This document shows positions 1 through 14,000 of a DNA stretch of 64,000 nucleotides, in pieces. Below the pieces are notes generated by a model. That model was given only the letters and a program-made list of their open reading frames with translations. It was not told the origin of the DNA and ran no database searches. Every line of letters begins with the position of its first letter. Positions within the stretch are counted from its first letter, which is position 1. The translations under genes were made by a program, and so were the position numbers. This stretch comes from Trichopria drosophilae (taxonomy: Eukaryota > Arthropoda > Insecta > Hymenoptera > Diapriidae). The stretch spans positions 103,871,501-103,935,500 of the forward strand of contig CM059587.1 in the NCBI GenBank assembly GCA_030407085.1, in the 5' to 3' direction.

Positions 1-342
1 ATTCTAAAATTCAATATAGCAGCTTCAAAATGGCGAACTAAAATGAGAAAACTGAACATTGAAAAATTAACATCGGATTCGTAATCAGCGCTCCAAAAAA
101 TAGAAAAGATATATTGTCAGATTACGTTTTAGAATTTCGTATTCTTAAAAAGAATTTCATTCTAAAATATAACGCAATTTTAATACTTTATTTGTTCACA
201 TTTAATCGGAAATTAATAATTATAATATTTTTATAAACTCAATGTGTCTACGATATATTAGGAACACATTAGTACCAAAATATGATTTATAATAGTTGAA
301 TTATGTAGATTAAAATTCGAAAACTGTATGATCATTATGATA

Positions 343-1213
343 CAGTAGAACCCCTCTTATTTCAACTGGTCATGGTTTTCAAGATGGCGCCGACCCCTCT
401 TATTTGAAATTTCCCCTTACCCCCTATTCTACTTAACGCTTTAATAGTGGATGATAATATCTGATATCTTTTTGTTTTTGTTAGACATCGTATATATTTT
501 AGAGTTGAATTATGTAAAATATATATATAATTTATCTGAAAAATGTGTAGAGAATTTAAAATTTGGATAAAAATGTAACGAGATCACAACTCGCGCCTTT
601 ATGTGATAAATAAAGACTGCAACATTTCGCATTTATTTATGGTCATTTATATCTGCATTCGAGTGTAGAAATAAACATTTTAAATTTACATTATGCACTT
701 TATTACATTATGTATTAATAATTTTTTGTTTCACAAACAAATACACTGTGATTAAGACCGAAATGAATATAGGAGACAATATTTAACCCAAACTTGCAAA
801 TATGATTAATGAAAGCTTCAAATCACTTCAAATTCAGTACTAAGCTGCTGATATTGGATTTGTTTGTTGTTTTGCAAATGAAAGACTTTTCAATTTTTGT
901 GGAGGTCTTGAAATACACATCATTAAAAATTGACAACATCCTAACCTTCAAATGTGCACTTTTATTTTACGAAATTAGCAGCTTCTCGAATAATTTGTAT
1001 GATGTAAATCATGAGTTTGATGCAAAATTTTAAATTAATTTGTAATTTCATTATATATGAGTCTACCGACTATACCTGTTTGCAAATTTAGGTTAAACGG
1101 TATTTACACTGTACAACTTTGATGGTGTAAACACTGTAAACTGTATCGAGATGTTCGAGCGGTGGCGGGGGAAGGCCTGATGGGAAACGATTCAAATAAG
1201 AGGGGTTCTGCAG
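343..1213. mobile_element. pogo/Tigger-like MITE
   Basis: Left end TA|CAGTAGAACCCCTCTTATT; right end AAATAAGAGGGGTTCTGCAG near 1194-1213. The terminus matches the CAGTAG...CTCTTATT ends seen at 18.0, 39.7 and 59.4 kb. The interior has no transposase; two small ORFs are not recognisable. Confidence 0.6.
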
Positions 1214-1985
1214 TTTATAAATATTTACTAAACTCACCACCTCCGTACTATGCATGTCAATATTTACGTCTATCAAATTTCATGACATACATAATTTAGG
1301 AACGCACAGATTTATATTTAGCGTTTCATATATCCCGCGCTTTGATTTCCGTTTTTGATTGCCTACTTGCCAGATTCCTCCAGGGCATACAATCGGTCAA
1401 AATGTGTCAAACGTTTATACGTAAACATGCAATATGCATGCATCCATACGTGTACGCATCTGGTGCACACAAAGCGTGCATTTGCGAACACCAACGAGGC
1501 AGCCAATCAAACGAACGATTACTGGTTAGCAACCAATGGCTATCGAGTTTTATTACGCATGCGATGTGGCTGGACTGTATGCACACCACGAAACGCGCGT
1601 GCACGTAGATGCACCTACACATATTTAAAAGTATAAACGGATGAAACCGAAACAAACCGAAGCAGCTGACGACATGTATGAAAATGCGAAACAGAGTGGA
1701 ACAAGAACCGCAATGGCTGAGCGCGAGTTGACTGTCAAGAATGTCTGAAAATGTTGTCGAATCGAAAACCGCTTCGTTTAGGCACGGAACCTCGCGCTTG
1801 AAAAATTTGGCCCCCGTGCTCCGAATTCGGACGGGGACTCGTCGATACAACGTTCCTCAGCATTATGCGGAATTCTGAGGAAGACAAGAGTACATAATCG
1901 CCAAGCCCTCAGGCACGGGGCTGCAGATCAGAGGATCGCGAAAGGCTTTGTTTTTTGCCTGGAAATTTTGAAGATTTGAGCCACC
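1214..1985 (+). promoter_or_regulatory. Upstream/5' leader region of the TspanC8 gene
   Basis: Less AT-rich than its surroundings, with several CpG-bearing words (for example CGCGCGTGCACG near 1593 and CGCATGCG near 1557) and multiple short ORFs on both strands without recognisable products. It lies directly upstream of the start codon, so it probably holds the promoter and leader. No TATA box is convincing. Confidence 0.4.
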
Positions 1986-2072
1986 ATGAATCACAGGAGA
2001 CGCACCAACAACTTCACATACGTCAGCTCGTGTGTGAAGTACATGATTTTCCTCCTCAACTTTGTCTTTTGG
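1986..2072 (+). CDS. TspanC8 exon 1 (N-terminus, start of TM1)
   Basis: Residues 1-29: a basic NHRRR cytoplasmic start followed by the first half of TM1 ([12 protein letters not shown]). The donor is TGG|GTGAGT. The upstream in-frame TGA at 1977 and the Kozak-like CCACCATGA fix the start. Confidence 0.9.
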
Positions 2073-5000
2073 GTGAGTCGACAACAGAGATTCTTTTCAT
2101 ATTTCCTCCAAAAATTCTTCCAAGACATTATTCCTTAAAAATTTTCATTTCTAATAAGTTTCTGATTGTTTATACTAGTTCAAATCAGAATTTTTAAATT
2201 CAAATTTATTTATTACAATATTATAAATTGTTTTATGTCACTCTGTATTCAATTTCGTCAATTCTATTCGCAGCTTTTCGGAGGACTTTTAATAGGAGTC
2301 GGACTCTATGCTTTTGTTGACAAATGGCAAATGACTGGATCAGTTAGAGTAGAAAATGTCTACGACATTGTGCTAAATATCTCTCTTGTGATGATCATTG
2401 CGGGATCTGTCGTCTTTATTGTCAGTTTCGCTGGTTGTGTTGGTGCTCTGCGTGAAAATACTTGTCTACTCAAGTTTGTAAGTACCTTTTTCAATAATTC
2501 ATATTTTTTTAGCCTTAACAATTTTCGTGACCCATTTAATGAACATTATCGATAATTTTACTAATTTGTTTAAATTTAATGTTTTAACGAAATTAACGAT
2601 TAGTATTAAGCCTTTCTTATAAAAAATGATAAGTAATATTTATACTAAGTGAACTAAAGAAAATAAAGTCAACCATTGTAGAATTTGAATCTATATTTTT
2701 ATCACTTAAAACTGAATCTTGATTAGCGACTTTATTAACTTGTGAGTCATAGAATTTTTGTCGATAATACAAAAAATTCAAACCGGCTCATATAATGTTA
2801 AGAACAATAACATAAATCCTACAGGAAAGCAGAAACAAAATCAAATTCATTAAATTCCAAATAAAATCCGAATAAAAGGTTATGAAAAGTTTTTCAGAAA
2901 TATTTATTGTAATTTCTATTATTTTGTATTTTTGTATAGAACTATATACTATTCTGAAGAGGGTCAAAATAAATGACCGAAACGTTAACTGTCTAATTTA
3001 TTAACACCAAGTAAATCTCACATAAAATAAAAGAAGAAATCATCAAGAACATTTCACTTACGAAAGAGTCAGAGAAGGAAAAAGGATTTATTTATTTTTA
3101 TATTAATAGAAACAATACTTATCGGACCTGAGATTAACGATCGTAATTAACAATTTTAAATTTTGTTAATTATATATAAATTTCATTATTAGGACTTTTC
3201 AATTGTGTTTTATGAGAAAAATAAAGTAACAATTTCGTATCAACCATTTAACTGTAAATACTAAGAAAACAGTAGCAATGCCTTTTGGTCTTCCTTATAT
3301 TTCTAAATTAACATTTAACCACTTCAGTGGTAGCTGTTTAAAAAAAAAAAGTGCCAAAAGTGACACAGCCCTGTACTTAAGATATCGAAAAACGGTGAAA
3401 CACGGGTTCCATTTTTTTCCCAAAATATATCATTTAACATTTAATTAATCATTTAAAAAATCAAGTAATATTTCACATTTACGTCGGCCATCTTGGATCC
3501 ACCATTTTGAATTTACAAAATCTGACTTGAAATTCGTAATCAGCGACCCAACAAATTCCCGACTACCATCTTTCATGAAAATCAAGTAAATTTTTTACAT
3601 TTATGTCGGCCATCTTGGAACCGACATTTTGAATTTTCAAAATCTGATTTCAGACTCATAATCAGCGGCCCCGAAAACCCCCGAGAACCCAGTTTCATAA
3701 AGTTTGGGTAATTTTTCGCATTTCGGTCGGCCATCTCGGATCCGCCATTTTGAATTTTCAAAATCTAACTTCAGATTCGTAATCAGCGACCCCGAAAATC
3801 CCAGATCAACTGTGCATTGTATAACACAGGTCTGCACGGATTTTTTTTTTAAATATCAGAGTGATTTTCGACGTATTTTTGTGTGCTGAACACGAATCTG
3901 AAGTCGAAAAATGCCTATCACGTCATGATTTAGAGAAAAGTGGGGGTAAAGACACCAAAAAACGCGTTTTTTGTTGTTTTCTAATTTTCTCTGAAACCTG
4001 ACGTGCTACAGGCTTGAATTTGTGCTTAAATTAAAGCTTGGTTCTTCCCCTACAAAAATCATAAGATAGTTTTTAAAAAAATGTCATAGTTTTGAAAAAT
4101 AAAATTGTCTTAATCTTGCTATTTCTGATGATTATGATGAAAATGCAAACAAAATCGAATAACCGCTGGTATTACTAATGGCGAACAAAAAAAAGTGGTG
4201 ATTTTAAGATCCTAAGTATATTTTTTTATTTTGCGGCCGCCATTTTGGATTCGCTATTTTAAATTTTGTCAAACTAACATTGGATTCGCCTTCAGCGACT
4301 CAAAAAACCCCGAGTACTGATTTTCATGAGGTTAATTTAAATTTTTTATTTTTACGTCCGCCATCTTGGATCCGCCATTTTGAATGTTATAAAAGCGACA
4401 CTGAATTCTTTAAACACCAACCCCGAAAACAGTCAAGTAGTGGTTTGTATGAGCTCTGCTCAATGTAGTTAAATAATTTGCATTTTCATCATAGTCACTA
4501 CGAATAGCAAGGTTAAAACCATTTTTTTTTTAAAACTATCGCATATGATTTTTGTAGGGGAAGAATCAAGCTTTAATTTGAGCACAAATTCAGATCTGTT
4601 GCACGTCAGATTTCAGAGAAAATTAGGGGTAAAGACACCCAAAAACACGTTTTTTGCTGTTTTTGTCTCCACTTTTTTCAAAATCATGACGTGATAGACA
4701 TTTTTCGTCTTCAGATTCGTGTTCAAAAATACGTCGGAAATCACTCTGATATAAAAAAAAAAAAAGAAAAAAAGTGAATTTTGCAGACCTGTGTAATCAA
4801 TAAGGAGTTTAATGTTACATAAAATAAAATTAATACTAGAAGTAAGACACTCGGTAATGTGATAACCCATAATTTTAAGAAGACTGTAGGTCGAAAGAGC
4901 TACTATTATGTAGCGGCTAAAGTCTATAATATAATCCTTTCCGAAGTGAAACTAATAAATTACCAAAATTGTAAAAAGGTTTTATATGCGTACCTTGTAA

Positions 5001-8000
5001 AAACACTGGTAAACAAGTTATTAAGAAGCTGTGTCTTAAATAAGACTTATTATGTATATCAGTATTCAACAAATAGGTACTAAGATTTATCTTTAATTTA
5101 GGCTAGTAATAATTAGGTTTAAGCGCTATTACTTTTATGTAGCCTTAAATTTTTCTTTGCCTTATTATGTTTTTATTTTATTTTATACAATAAGTTTAAT
5201 GTAAAATTAATGTATCCAAAGAATTAAAAATAAATATTATTATTCTTATTATTATCAACGATTTTGGTCATAACATTTTGTAATAGTCGCAACATCAGAT
5301 AAAAATATTCAATTAATAATTGATTGCAGTATACATTAATATTTAGTACATAATAATTAACGATCTTAGAACGTTTATTTCATTGATGTTTTAAATGTAG
5401 CAAAATTAAATCACACAATTGATTTAACTGATGTATAATTTATGCAAAAGTGACGTATTAGAATACTGTATATAGAAACATTGGAGGATGAATCAACACG
5501 CTTGTTATCTATTCTTCAACGAAAAAAAAACGAGCGTAAAGTCAGAGATCAAATTATCCACTGTGTTCTAAACACTTTCTATATTTGTATACTTGGATAT
5601 TATTTCAGAGTATTGTTTATGTTTAGAAAATAGTATCTGGATTATCTTTTTGTGATTAAGATGTTAATTATGTACTGATCTGTTTTAATTTGAACTAGTA
5701 AATAGCACAATGAAGATTTTTCTTGATAGTACAAATGATTAACACTTTAATATTTTATTTTATATTCTTGAAAAGGATATTAAGTGACCGAAATGTTGAA
5801 TTAATTTTATATATTTATTTAGTGATTTATTGATTTACTTAATTAATTATGTATTTATATATTCATTAATTTACCTATTTATTTAATTATTTATTCATTT
5901 ATTTACTTAATAAATTAATTAGCTATTTTTTTATTTATTTTTCTGTGATTTATTTAGTTACTGCAATTTTAATAAGTTCATTGACCTGCATAAATGTCTT
6001 CTATTTCAAATGATTTAAGTACAAATAATTATTGCACTTAATTGATTAGAAACTGAAAGTAAACATTGTATAGAATCAAAAATTTTTAGTTTAGAATTTG
6101 AATGTTACGAATGTTACATAATCTATTAAACGAATTGTTAAAAACTTAACATTCCCTGAAAAAAATATGGTAAACCTTCAGAAAAGGCACCTCCTCATAA
6201 AAAAATTTAAATTGGTGCATTTCGATGTATTTTTGCCTCTTGATTACGAATATGACAAAGAAAAATGGGGGTCGGACGTATTAAAGTCACTATTTTGAAA
6301 AAATAGCCAAAAAACGCGTTTTTTTAAAGTTTTTTGCATTTATTTTTAAAAATCTGCCAAAAAAATGTTTTAAATAAAAGTTATAGAGCACAAAATTCTC
6401 TACAAAAAAGACCTGATACATTACATTCACTTGAGATTTTTTTTACAATTTGCAAAATTATTACTTACGTTTTGAAAATAATATTTAGAATTGTTGTTGC
6501 TAAGTTACATAACTATTTTACTTTAGAACTACCTTGCTTGTTACTAAGTGGCCACATTTTCTCATTAACGACAAAGGAAACCCAAGTAATCGCTTTAAAA
6601 ACTGTTTAATAGAATTATGTATGCAACTAAATTCATGTTGTCATGTATTTTTAATGGCAAATCTAAATTCTGTCATAAATTTAATTTGTAATCGAATTTT
6701 AAACGAAGGTGATCATTTACCATTGTCCAGTCATTCTCGACTACAATTATTTAGGATGGGTCAACAGTTTTGAATAGAGAATAAAGACTGCTTCGTACAT
6801 CAATGAAAAACGTTGCTAGGTTTACATCTTGGTAACCCATGTTGACTAAATATTATTTTCCTGTTTATTAACTTCAAGTAATTTATGAGAGTGTTTAATT
6901 TCTAATAGATTTTTATAAATTTTTAATGAGTAATAATGAACTTTTTTTCAATTAATCGTCCTTTGTACTCTTTTGGTAGTTTGGACATGTCGTTGTTGTT
7001 GTTATTGTTTTAATTCCAAAAAACTTATTAAGATTTTATTAATATATCTTGTTCGAGAGGTACTTCAATATCAATAAATTTTACTGTTCAAATTAGTAAC
7101 TAAAGACTTCCCGATCATCGTGAGTTAAACTAATAAAATTGAATATTTTTAATTCATTTTTTGTTCGCTCAATTTAAATTATAAATTCCTTTCGTACAAA
7201 TATAATTAAATTAAATAAAGATAGAATCCAATCTGGTTTACACCAATTTTAACTCAAATCGTGTAAGATTTTAAAAGTCGAACAGACTTAATTTTAAATT
7301 ATTTTCAATTTAAATTTATCTTAATTCAACATCGAAATATAAAAAAAAAATTTTATAAAGTTCATATTAATAAAAAAGATTGCGACATTGATGTTGAATT
7401 AAGATAAATTTAAATTGAAAATAATTTAAAATTAAGTCTGTTCGACTTTAAAAATCTTACATGATTTGAGTTAAAATCGGTGTAAACCAGATTGAATTCT
7501 ATCTTTATTTAATTTCATTATATTTGTACGAAAGGAATTTATCATTTAAATTGAGCGAACAAAAAATTATTTAAAAATATTCAGTTTTATTAGTTTAAAT
7601 CTCGATGATCGGAAAGTTTTAGTTACTAATTTGAACAGTACAATTTATTGATATAGAAGTACTTCTCGAACAAGAAAAATTAATAAAATCATAATAAGAT
7701 TTAATAAAACAATAATAGCAATAACAAAAACAATCAAATGTCTTTATTGTATCACCAAAAGAGTACAAAGGACGAGTAATTGAAAAAAAGTTCATTATTA
7801 TTCATTAAAAATCTATAAAAATCTATTAGAAATCAAACACTCACATAAATTATTTGAAGTTAATAAACAGGAAAATAATATTTAGTCGCCACACTATCAC
7901 ACATTGTTTTTGTTTAACAAACTGCAATAAATGGCATTTCAAAATGCAACAAATAAATAATATCCCAATAAACCATGAAGATTTCGTAGCAGTAATAAAA

Positions 8001-11000
8001 GCAAGACAGATTTATTTTGTACGCAATCAGTTACGGTTAGTTGAGATCAAATAATAAGAACTCAATAAATAAAAAATAAAACATACAATTTCACTAACTA
8101 AATGCTTAATTAAAAACTATTTTATCAGACTGGGAATACCTTAAAAAAAATTAAACGTTTGATAAACAGTGATGGAATATGTAGCACGTTTTTTATAACA
8201 AAAGGTGAACTAATAAAGGCACACGAAATTATGAGTAAAAATTCCTGAAGTGGTCCCCTTTATTTTTGCAAAGTTGTAAATCGTTAAATTAATCATTGCA
8301 TTTTAAAGTTCTGGTATCTGATAATACGTCTACCGAAGGATTTGCATATATTTACTTTATTATAAAAGTTACACTGTAAAAAAAGTCGTAAAAATTGTAA
8401 TGGAGTTGTAAAAAAGTTGTATAATGTAGTAAAAATACATGCCGCATGAAAAATTACGAGGTGATATATTGCAAATTTACAATTGATGTGTAATCAACGA
8501 CAGTTAAATTTTCAAAGTTCAGAACAAGAAAACACATGGTTTTCTGAAATAAACGTAAAAACAGTAAAAATTGGTCGAATTTTTATAATTGCTGTTTACA
8601 TACTAATTATATATATGCGATGTAACATCATGTTATTTTACATACGGCTTGTACTTTTACTATGTTACACGTGAATCGATTTATTTCTTTATACGTAGTA
8701 AAATTACATCAAAATTTTTTACAGTGTATTGCTAATTAAAATTTTAAGCAATATTTTTTAAAATGTCTGTAGCTAGTAAAGTTTTTAAGCAAATTTAATG
8801 CAATTCAGTGATTAAGTAAAGAAACAAATGCCCTTTTAAATGATCTGACAAAACTTAAACAAATTTTTAGAAAACTCATTAAATTTATAATCCCATAAAT
8901 GATAAAACTGTTGAAACTAAAATTTTCACTGCAGATACTAAATCAGAAACAAGATATTTGTTTTAAAAAACATAACACGTTTTTTCTATAGTTAGTATAT
9001 TGTGAAATATATATTATATAATTTAAACTTAAATTTTTTATGAATATAAATAACAAAAAAAAATATACTGCTGAATACTTCAGTGGAAAATAGTAAAAGA
9101 ACTACTTTTTCAGTTAGACAAACCCGTAGTACACGTAGGTGTACTGTTAATTGAACTATTTTTATTTAAGTTAATAAATAATAGTTAAATTGTAAAGAGT
9201 TTTTAAAATTTAATAAAAATAAACGACAGAATACAGTGTGTAACAAAAACTTAAATATTAAGAAATCCTTACTGTTACACTAATTTTTTTTTTTACTTAT
9301 TGTTTGGTAAGATTATAAGGAACATTATAAAAAAAAAGTCACAAAAAATCGTATGTAGAACAGGTAAAATCACATTTGTTTATAACAAGTGTTTAAAAAA
9401 ATGAGTTTACTAAATATTTGTTAAGTTTTGTCAGGTCACTTAAAAGGTCATTTGTTTTTTTACCCAATTAAATTTGTTTAAATCTTTACTAGCCATAGAC
9501 ATTTTTAAAAAAAGTTGCTTAAAATTTTAACTAGCAATAACTTTTATAATAAAGAAAATATTTACAAATCCTTTGATAGACATATTATCAGATACCAGAA
9601 CTTTAAAATGCAATGATTAATTTCAAGATTTACAACTTTGTGAAAATAGAGGGGGCCACTTCAGGAATTTTTACTGTATATAAGTAAAAGAGCCTTTAAA
9701 TCCTTTCGGAAGCAAAACTCGAATAATGCATTGTATAAGAAACAACTTCTCTCGCAGTTCTTGCATTACCCAGCTTGGAAATTCAGGTGTACAAATATTC
9801 CGGTGTTTTTTGAACTTATTTGTTGACATACATTAGCATAAAATACATGCACTGTTGCAGTCAAAGCCACCTCGATCTATCGTATACTTCTGAGATATTT
9901 TCATATTTCTGTATGCTAACCGAATATACGCATTCTTTACCAGTTTTGTATGAACAAATCTTGTCAATGGTTAAAAAATTTTGAAGAATACTTTTGGAAT
10001 GTTTTTGTTTAAGGTGAATATAGATAAATGTCTAATTGCACTTTAGAAAAAAAACTAGTTTAACCAATATTGTTATCAGTAAGGTAAATATATCATGTAT
10101 ACATTTTTAGCAGACTAAAATATAAATTTAGAATACGGCTTATAAGTTTTCTCAGCAATTTTAGTTATCTGAACAAATATTGAAAGTTTTCTTTCACAAT
10201 AAATTGTGCTTTATTTGAATAATTCTGACTTTTACCAGTAAACTTTTTATGATTTTAATCATTATTTATACCACGTGTTGTAATTTTCAAACGAATCATG
10301 CAATGTTGTCGCATGCAATAAAAAAATAACTTAAATTACCATTGGACTCTATTGGAAACAACTAAAAACATCTGAAAGTATGTATTCTTGTTCATTATGT
10401 TAAATATACTAAGTATTTATAAAAAGTAAGAAAATAACAGATTCGTTCAGTATTAAGTACTATTTTTATTTATTACTATAAACTAATGATTACTCTCCAT
10501 GATTGAAAAAGATTAACTGAAATATAGACAAAAAGTGTCTTTGTTTTAAAACCTTTTTAATGGTAGTATGAATAGGATTATAGGACATCCTGATTTCCAA
10601 AATTCTTCTTGACCGCTGGTAATAAATACTTGTTTAAAAAATCTTTTTTCAACAATTTTTTAATGATTAATTTCTTGGTAGTGTCCCATTAAAAATAAAC
10701 TTGATACTAATCATTTATTTATGACGTTTCGGCATCATGATATGTGCCCTCTTCAGTGTAAAATTCTACAAAAAATGTTTAACAAATTTTGAAAAATTGA
10801 GTAAATTTTGCAACAAAAAAATATGTAAAAAGATTCTAAAAAATGACTTACATTAAATAGTATTAAAAAATATTTAAATGATTTCGGGTTGGCCATTTTT
10901 TGAAGGGAAGTTTATTAAAACCAATTAATTAGATATTATGTGATTAAAGAATTCTTGAAACTCAAAATATGTACATATTTACAACCATTATTTCTCCACC

Positions 11001-14000
11001 ATGGAGAGGCCACAACTAAATTTTCTTTATACCAAAATTATTTGGAACATCATTTAAACCCTTCGAAGTGTAGTTTTTCAATAGCTTGATTAAGAACGTT
11101 ATAATTTCGTTCCTTGTTATTTCTTAATCCTTAAAAATTAGAACAATACAAAAATTTGTCCCGCATTGAGAATTAGAATGTTTCAATTCGCACAGTTTAC
11201 GTGGAATCGTGGTTGGCATCACTTGTAATTGTTGTAGCAATTGTTACGCTTTGCTGAATAATATGACGAGCCATGAATTTCGAACTGACATTGTCTTCCA
11301 AATTATTGTTAATACTTCAACATGAGTAGCTCACAACCAGCTATTATAATCGCGTGTAAATAAATGTCACGTTGGAATGATTTCAATGCCCCATTTCTCC
11401 CGAACTGGCCGCCATTGCACGGGACCCATTCTTTTCTAGCTGTTGGAGGCGTTATTTGAATTTTTAATATCTCTGACCCGCGATTCCTAAACGACTATCT
11501 ATTTGCAAAAATCTACATAGAACAGTTATTATAAACGAGGGATGTAATAGAAATATATACACAGAGAAATATGTGATTAATCTAACCAATTCGCGTAGAT
11601 AAAACGAGTAGAAAGTAGTTCAATAGTTTATGTAAAGCAGACAATAATTTTGTTTTATTTACGAAATCCTTTTATTTAACCTAAACTAACTATATGTGAC
11701 TTTAAACCGAAACACCCCGAAAAATCAGAACATTTTTCAACGTATTTTACAAAGAAGGTGACTTATAAATATTAAAAAATAGCCAGGGTGAAGGAGTTGC
11801 TGATTTTGGGAATGTTGTCCATATTTTGAAAAGTTTCAACGTATTTGACAACTAAAAAGATTTTAAGGGCTCTTTGTAATCACAATATTTTACAGACAAA
11901 GAACGCCATGAGATTTTCCTGAACTTATTAGACGAAATTCATCGTACACATAACCTCAAATGACAATACTGCGGTTTTGCAATAGTCTTTTTCAATAATA
12001 AATTAAATAAATAAAAAGGTCGGCTTTGTCCTACAATTTAATTTGTTGAAGTTTTCCCTCGACGTTTCGAACAACTGTTGTTCATTTTCAAACGGTTACT
12101 GAAGTCGTTTTCAATATTTCTGAATGGTAAAATATACGTAACACATTTGATAATCGCTCACCGTAGTAAAAACTGTGATATGGTTTACAATTTTCAATGG
12201 TGAAAGTATGAGAAGTGTACATTTTCTTTTTGGTCCATTGTTTTCGAGTAAACGTATATTGTACAAATATTAGTATACCTATGGAATCCTAGATATCTTA
12301 GCTAACTATTAGTGAGGGAACTAAGTTGGTTTGTTTACTTGTAAATATTTTATCAGCGATTTAGTGAAAGGACCATTTTTATCACAAAATAAATTTGTAC
12401 CTGGGTGTGTGTCATGAACATATTTCGGAACGCTTATATTTTGTGCAATAAGTGTTATGAAAATCACATTCCATTCAAAAAGTATGCAAAACCCTATAAA
12501 GAACTCGTAGTCTATACAAATATCTCAAATAACCTTTAAAATGAAGATAAATGTACTAATAGCGAAACATTTTTAACCTCGTTTTCGTTGTTTTCTGAAT
12601 AGATAATGAGTTATTATTTTTTGTCAAAAACTGTTTGTTTTATACTAGAGCTTATAATTTCGTAAACAAAATGCGCTTAAGAACAATTAGATTTGATAAC
12701 AAATTTTATTCTTATAGTTTTATACTATAAACTTTGTTAATTGCAGATTTTTTAGTAAAATCCCAGAAAAAAAGTAATCAATTGTATTTCTGTAATAACT
12801 TTATGCAAAATTGTATATTTTTGGGGTTAAGTTTTTTCTCCTGGCAAATATCGAATTGAAACTTACATTCATCTTGTTAGAATGAAAATTATTTTTCAAC
12901 AATTAGAATAAAGTAAATAATTGTATTTCTGTAATTTCGCATAGTTATTACAGAAATACAATTGATTACTTTTTTTCTGAGATTTTACTAAAAAAATCTG
13001 CAATTAACAAAGTTTATAATATAAAACTATAAGAATAAAATTTTGTATCAAATCTAATTGTTCTTAAGCGCATTTTGTTTACGAAACTATAGGCACTAGT
13101 ATAAAATAAACATTTTTTGACAAAAAATAATAACATATTATCTATTCAGAAAACAACGAAAACGAAATTAAAAATGTTCCACTATTGGTACATCTACCTC
13201 AATTGTAACGGTTATTTGAGATATTTGTATATACTACGAGTTCTTTTTGGATACATTTTCGAATCTAAAGTTCGTTTTAATCTGTAAATTCAATTTTCGG
13301 TTGAAAATTACTTCTTACACGAAAAAAATCGAGAAGAAACGTTTAATAAAAGATTGTGTCACATTAAGAATGAAATGTCAAAACGGTGTGAACGAACCTA
13401 GCATTATTAACACGCAATTCACGCGTCCGAGCGAAGAGAGTAAAAACAATTGAATTGGTTGAAGTAAATCAATCATAAATTAATGTATTTCTTTGAACAC
13501 TTTGTCCAGTGTCAAAAAGAATATCGTTCCGTCCGCATTGAAATAAAAGTAACAAAAATAGAATGTTTGGCTCTGTTTCAAAAGTTTCGTCTCAAGTTTC
13601 ACCTTTTTTGTCGACATTTTCATTTAAAAAACGAAACTTAGAATAGAAGTACTGAAGAACAGTCAAAAACTCTAGAAATGTTGCCGATATAAATCTGAGC
13701 AAAATCTATATAATAAATTTTGAGATTTGATGGAATCAAGTAGAAAAATGCGGCTTTTAATGCGAAAATTTTAAGTCTTAGACTAGAAAAATGACGACTC
13801 ACCATTAGCCTGCAAAACCGAGTCGGATTTTGAGTATCCAAGTAGAATGCATAATATTCTAGGAACTAATTCTAGAAATACGTGTAATTTTTCTATAAAT
13901 TTGTTAGAAGTCTTTTTTGTTTCCTTTTTTTTTAAAGCTGTTTTTACTTAACAATATTTTATATTTTTGTTGTTATTTAATTTTACTATTTCGAGATTTA

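Larger units (their letters stand above)
9676..12479. other. Intronic sequence without recognised gene
   Basis: AT-rich part of TspanC8 intron 2. It contains two copies of the GAAACG hairpin (10724-10756 and 12062-12090, - strand) but no exon, RNA gene or complete transposon that I can support. Confidence 0.5.

Noticed and set aside
1407..1850. 147-aa ORF on the - strand upstream of the TspanC8 gene
   Set aside because: Cysteine/arginine-rich, no recognisable domain, antisense to the leader region; probably chance in a less AT-rich stretch.
2954..2985. Calling the CTGAAGAGG hairpins true hammerhead ribozymes
   Set aside because: An extra base separates CUGAAGA from stem II and I see no stem I/III around them.
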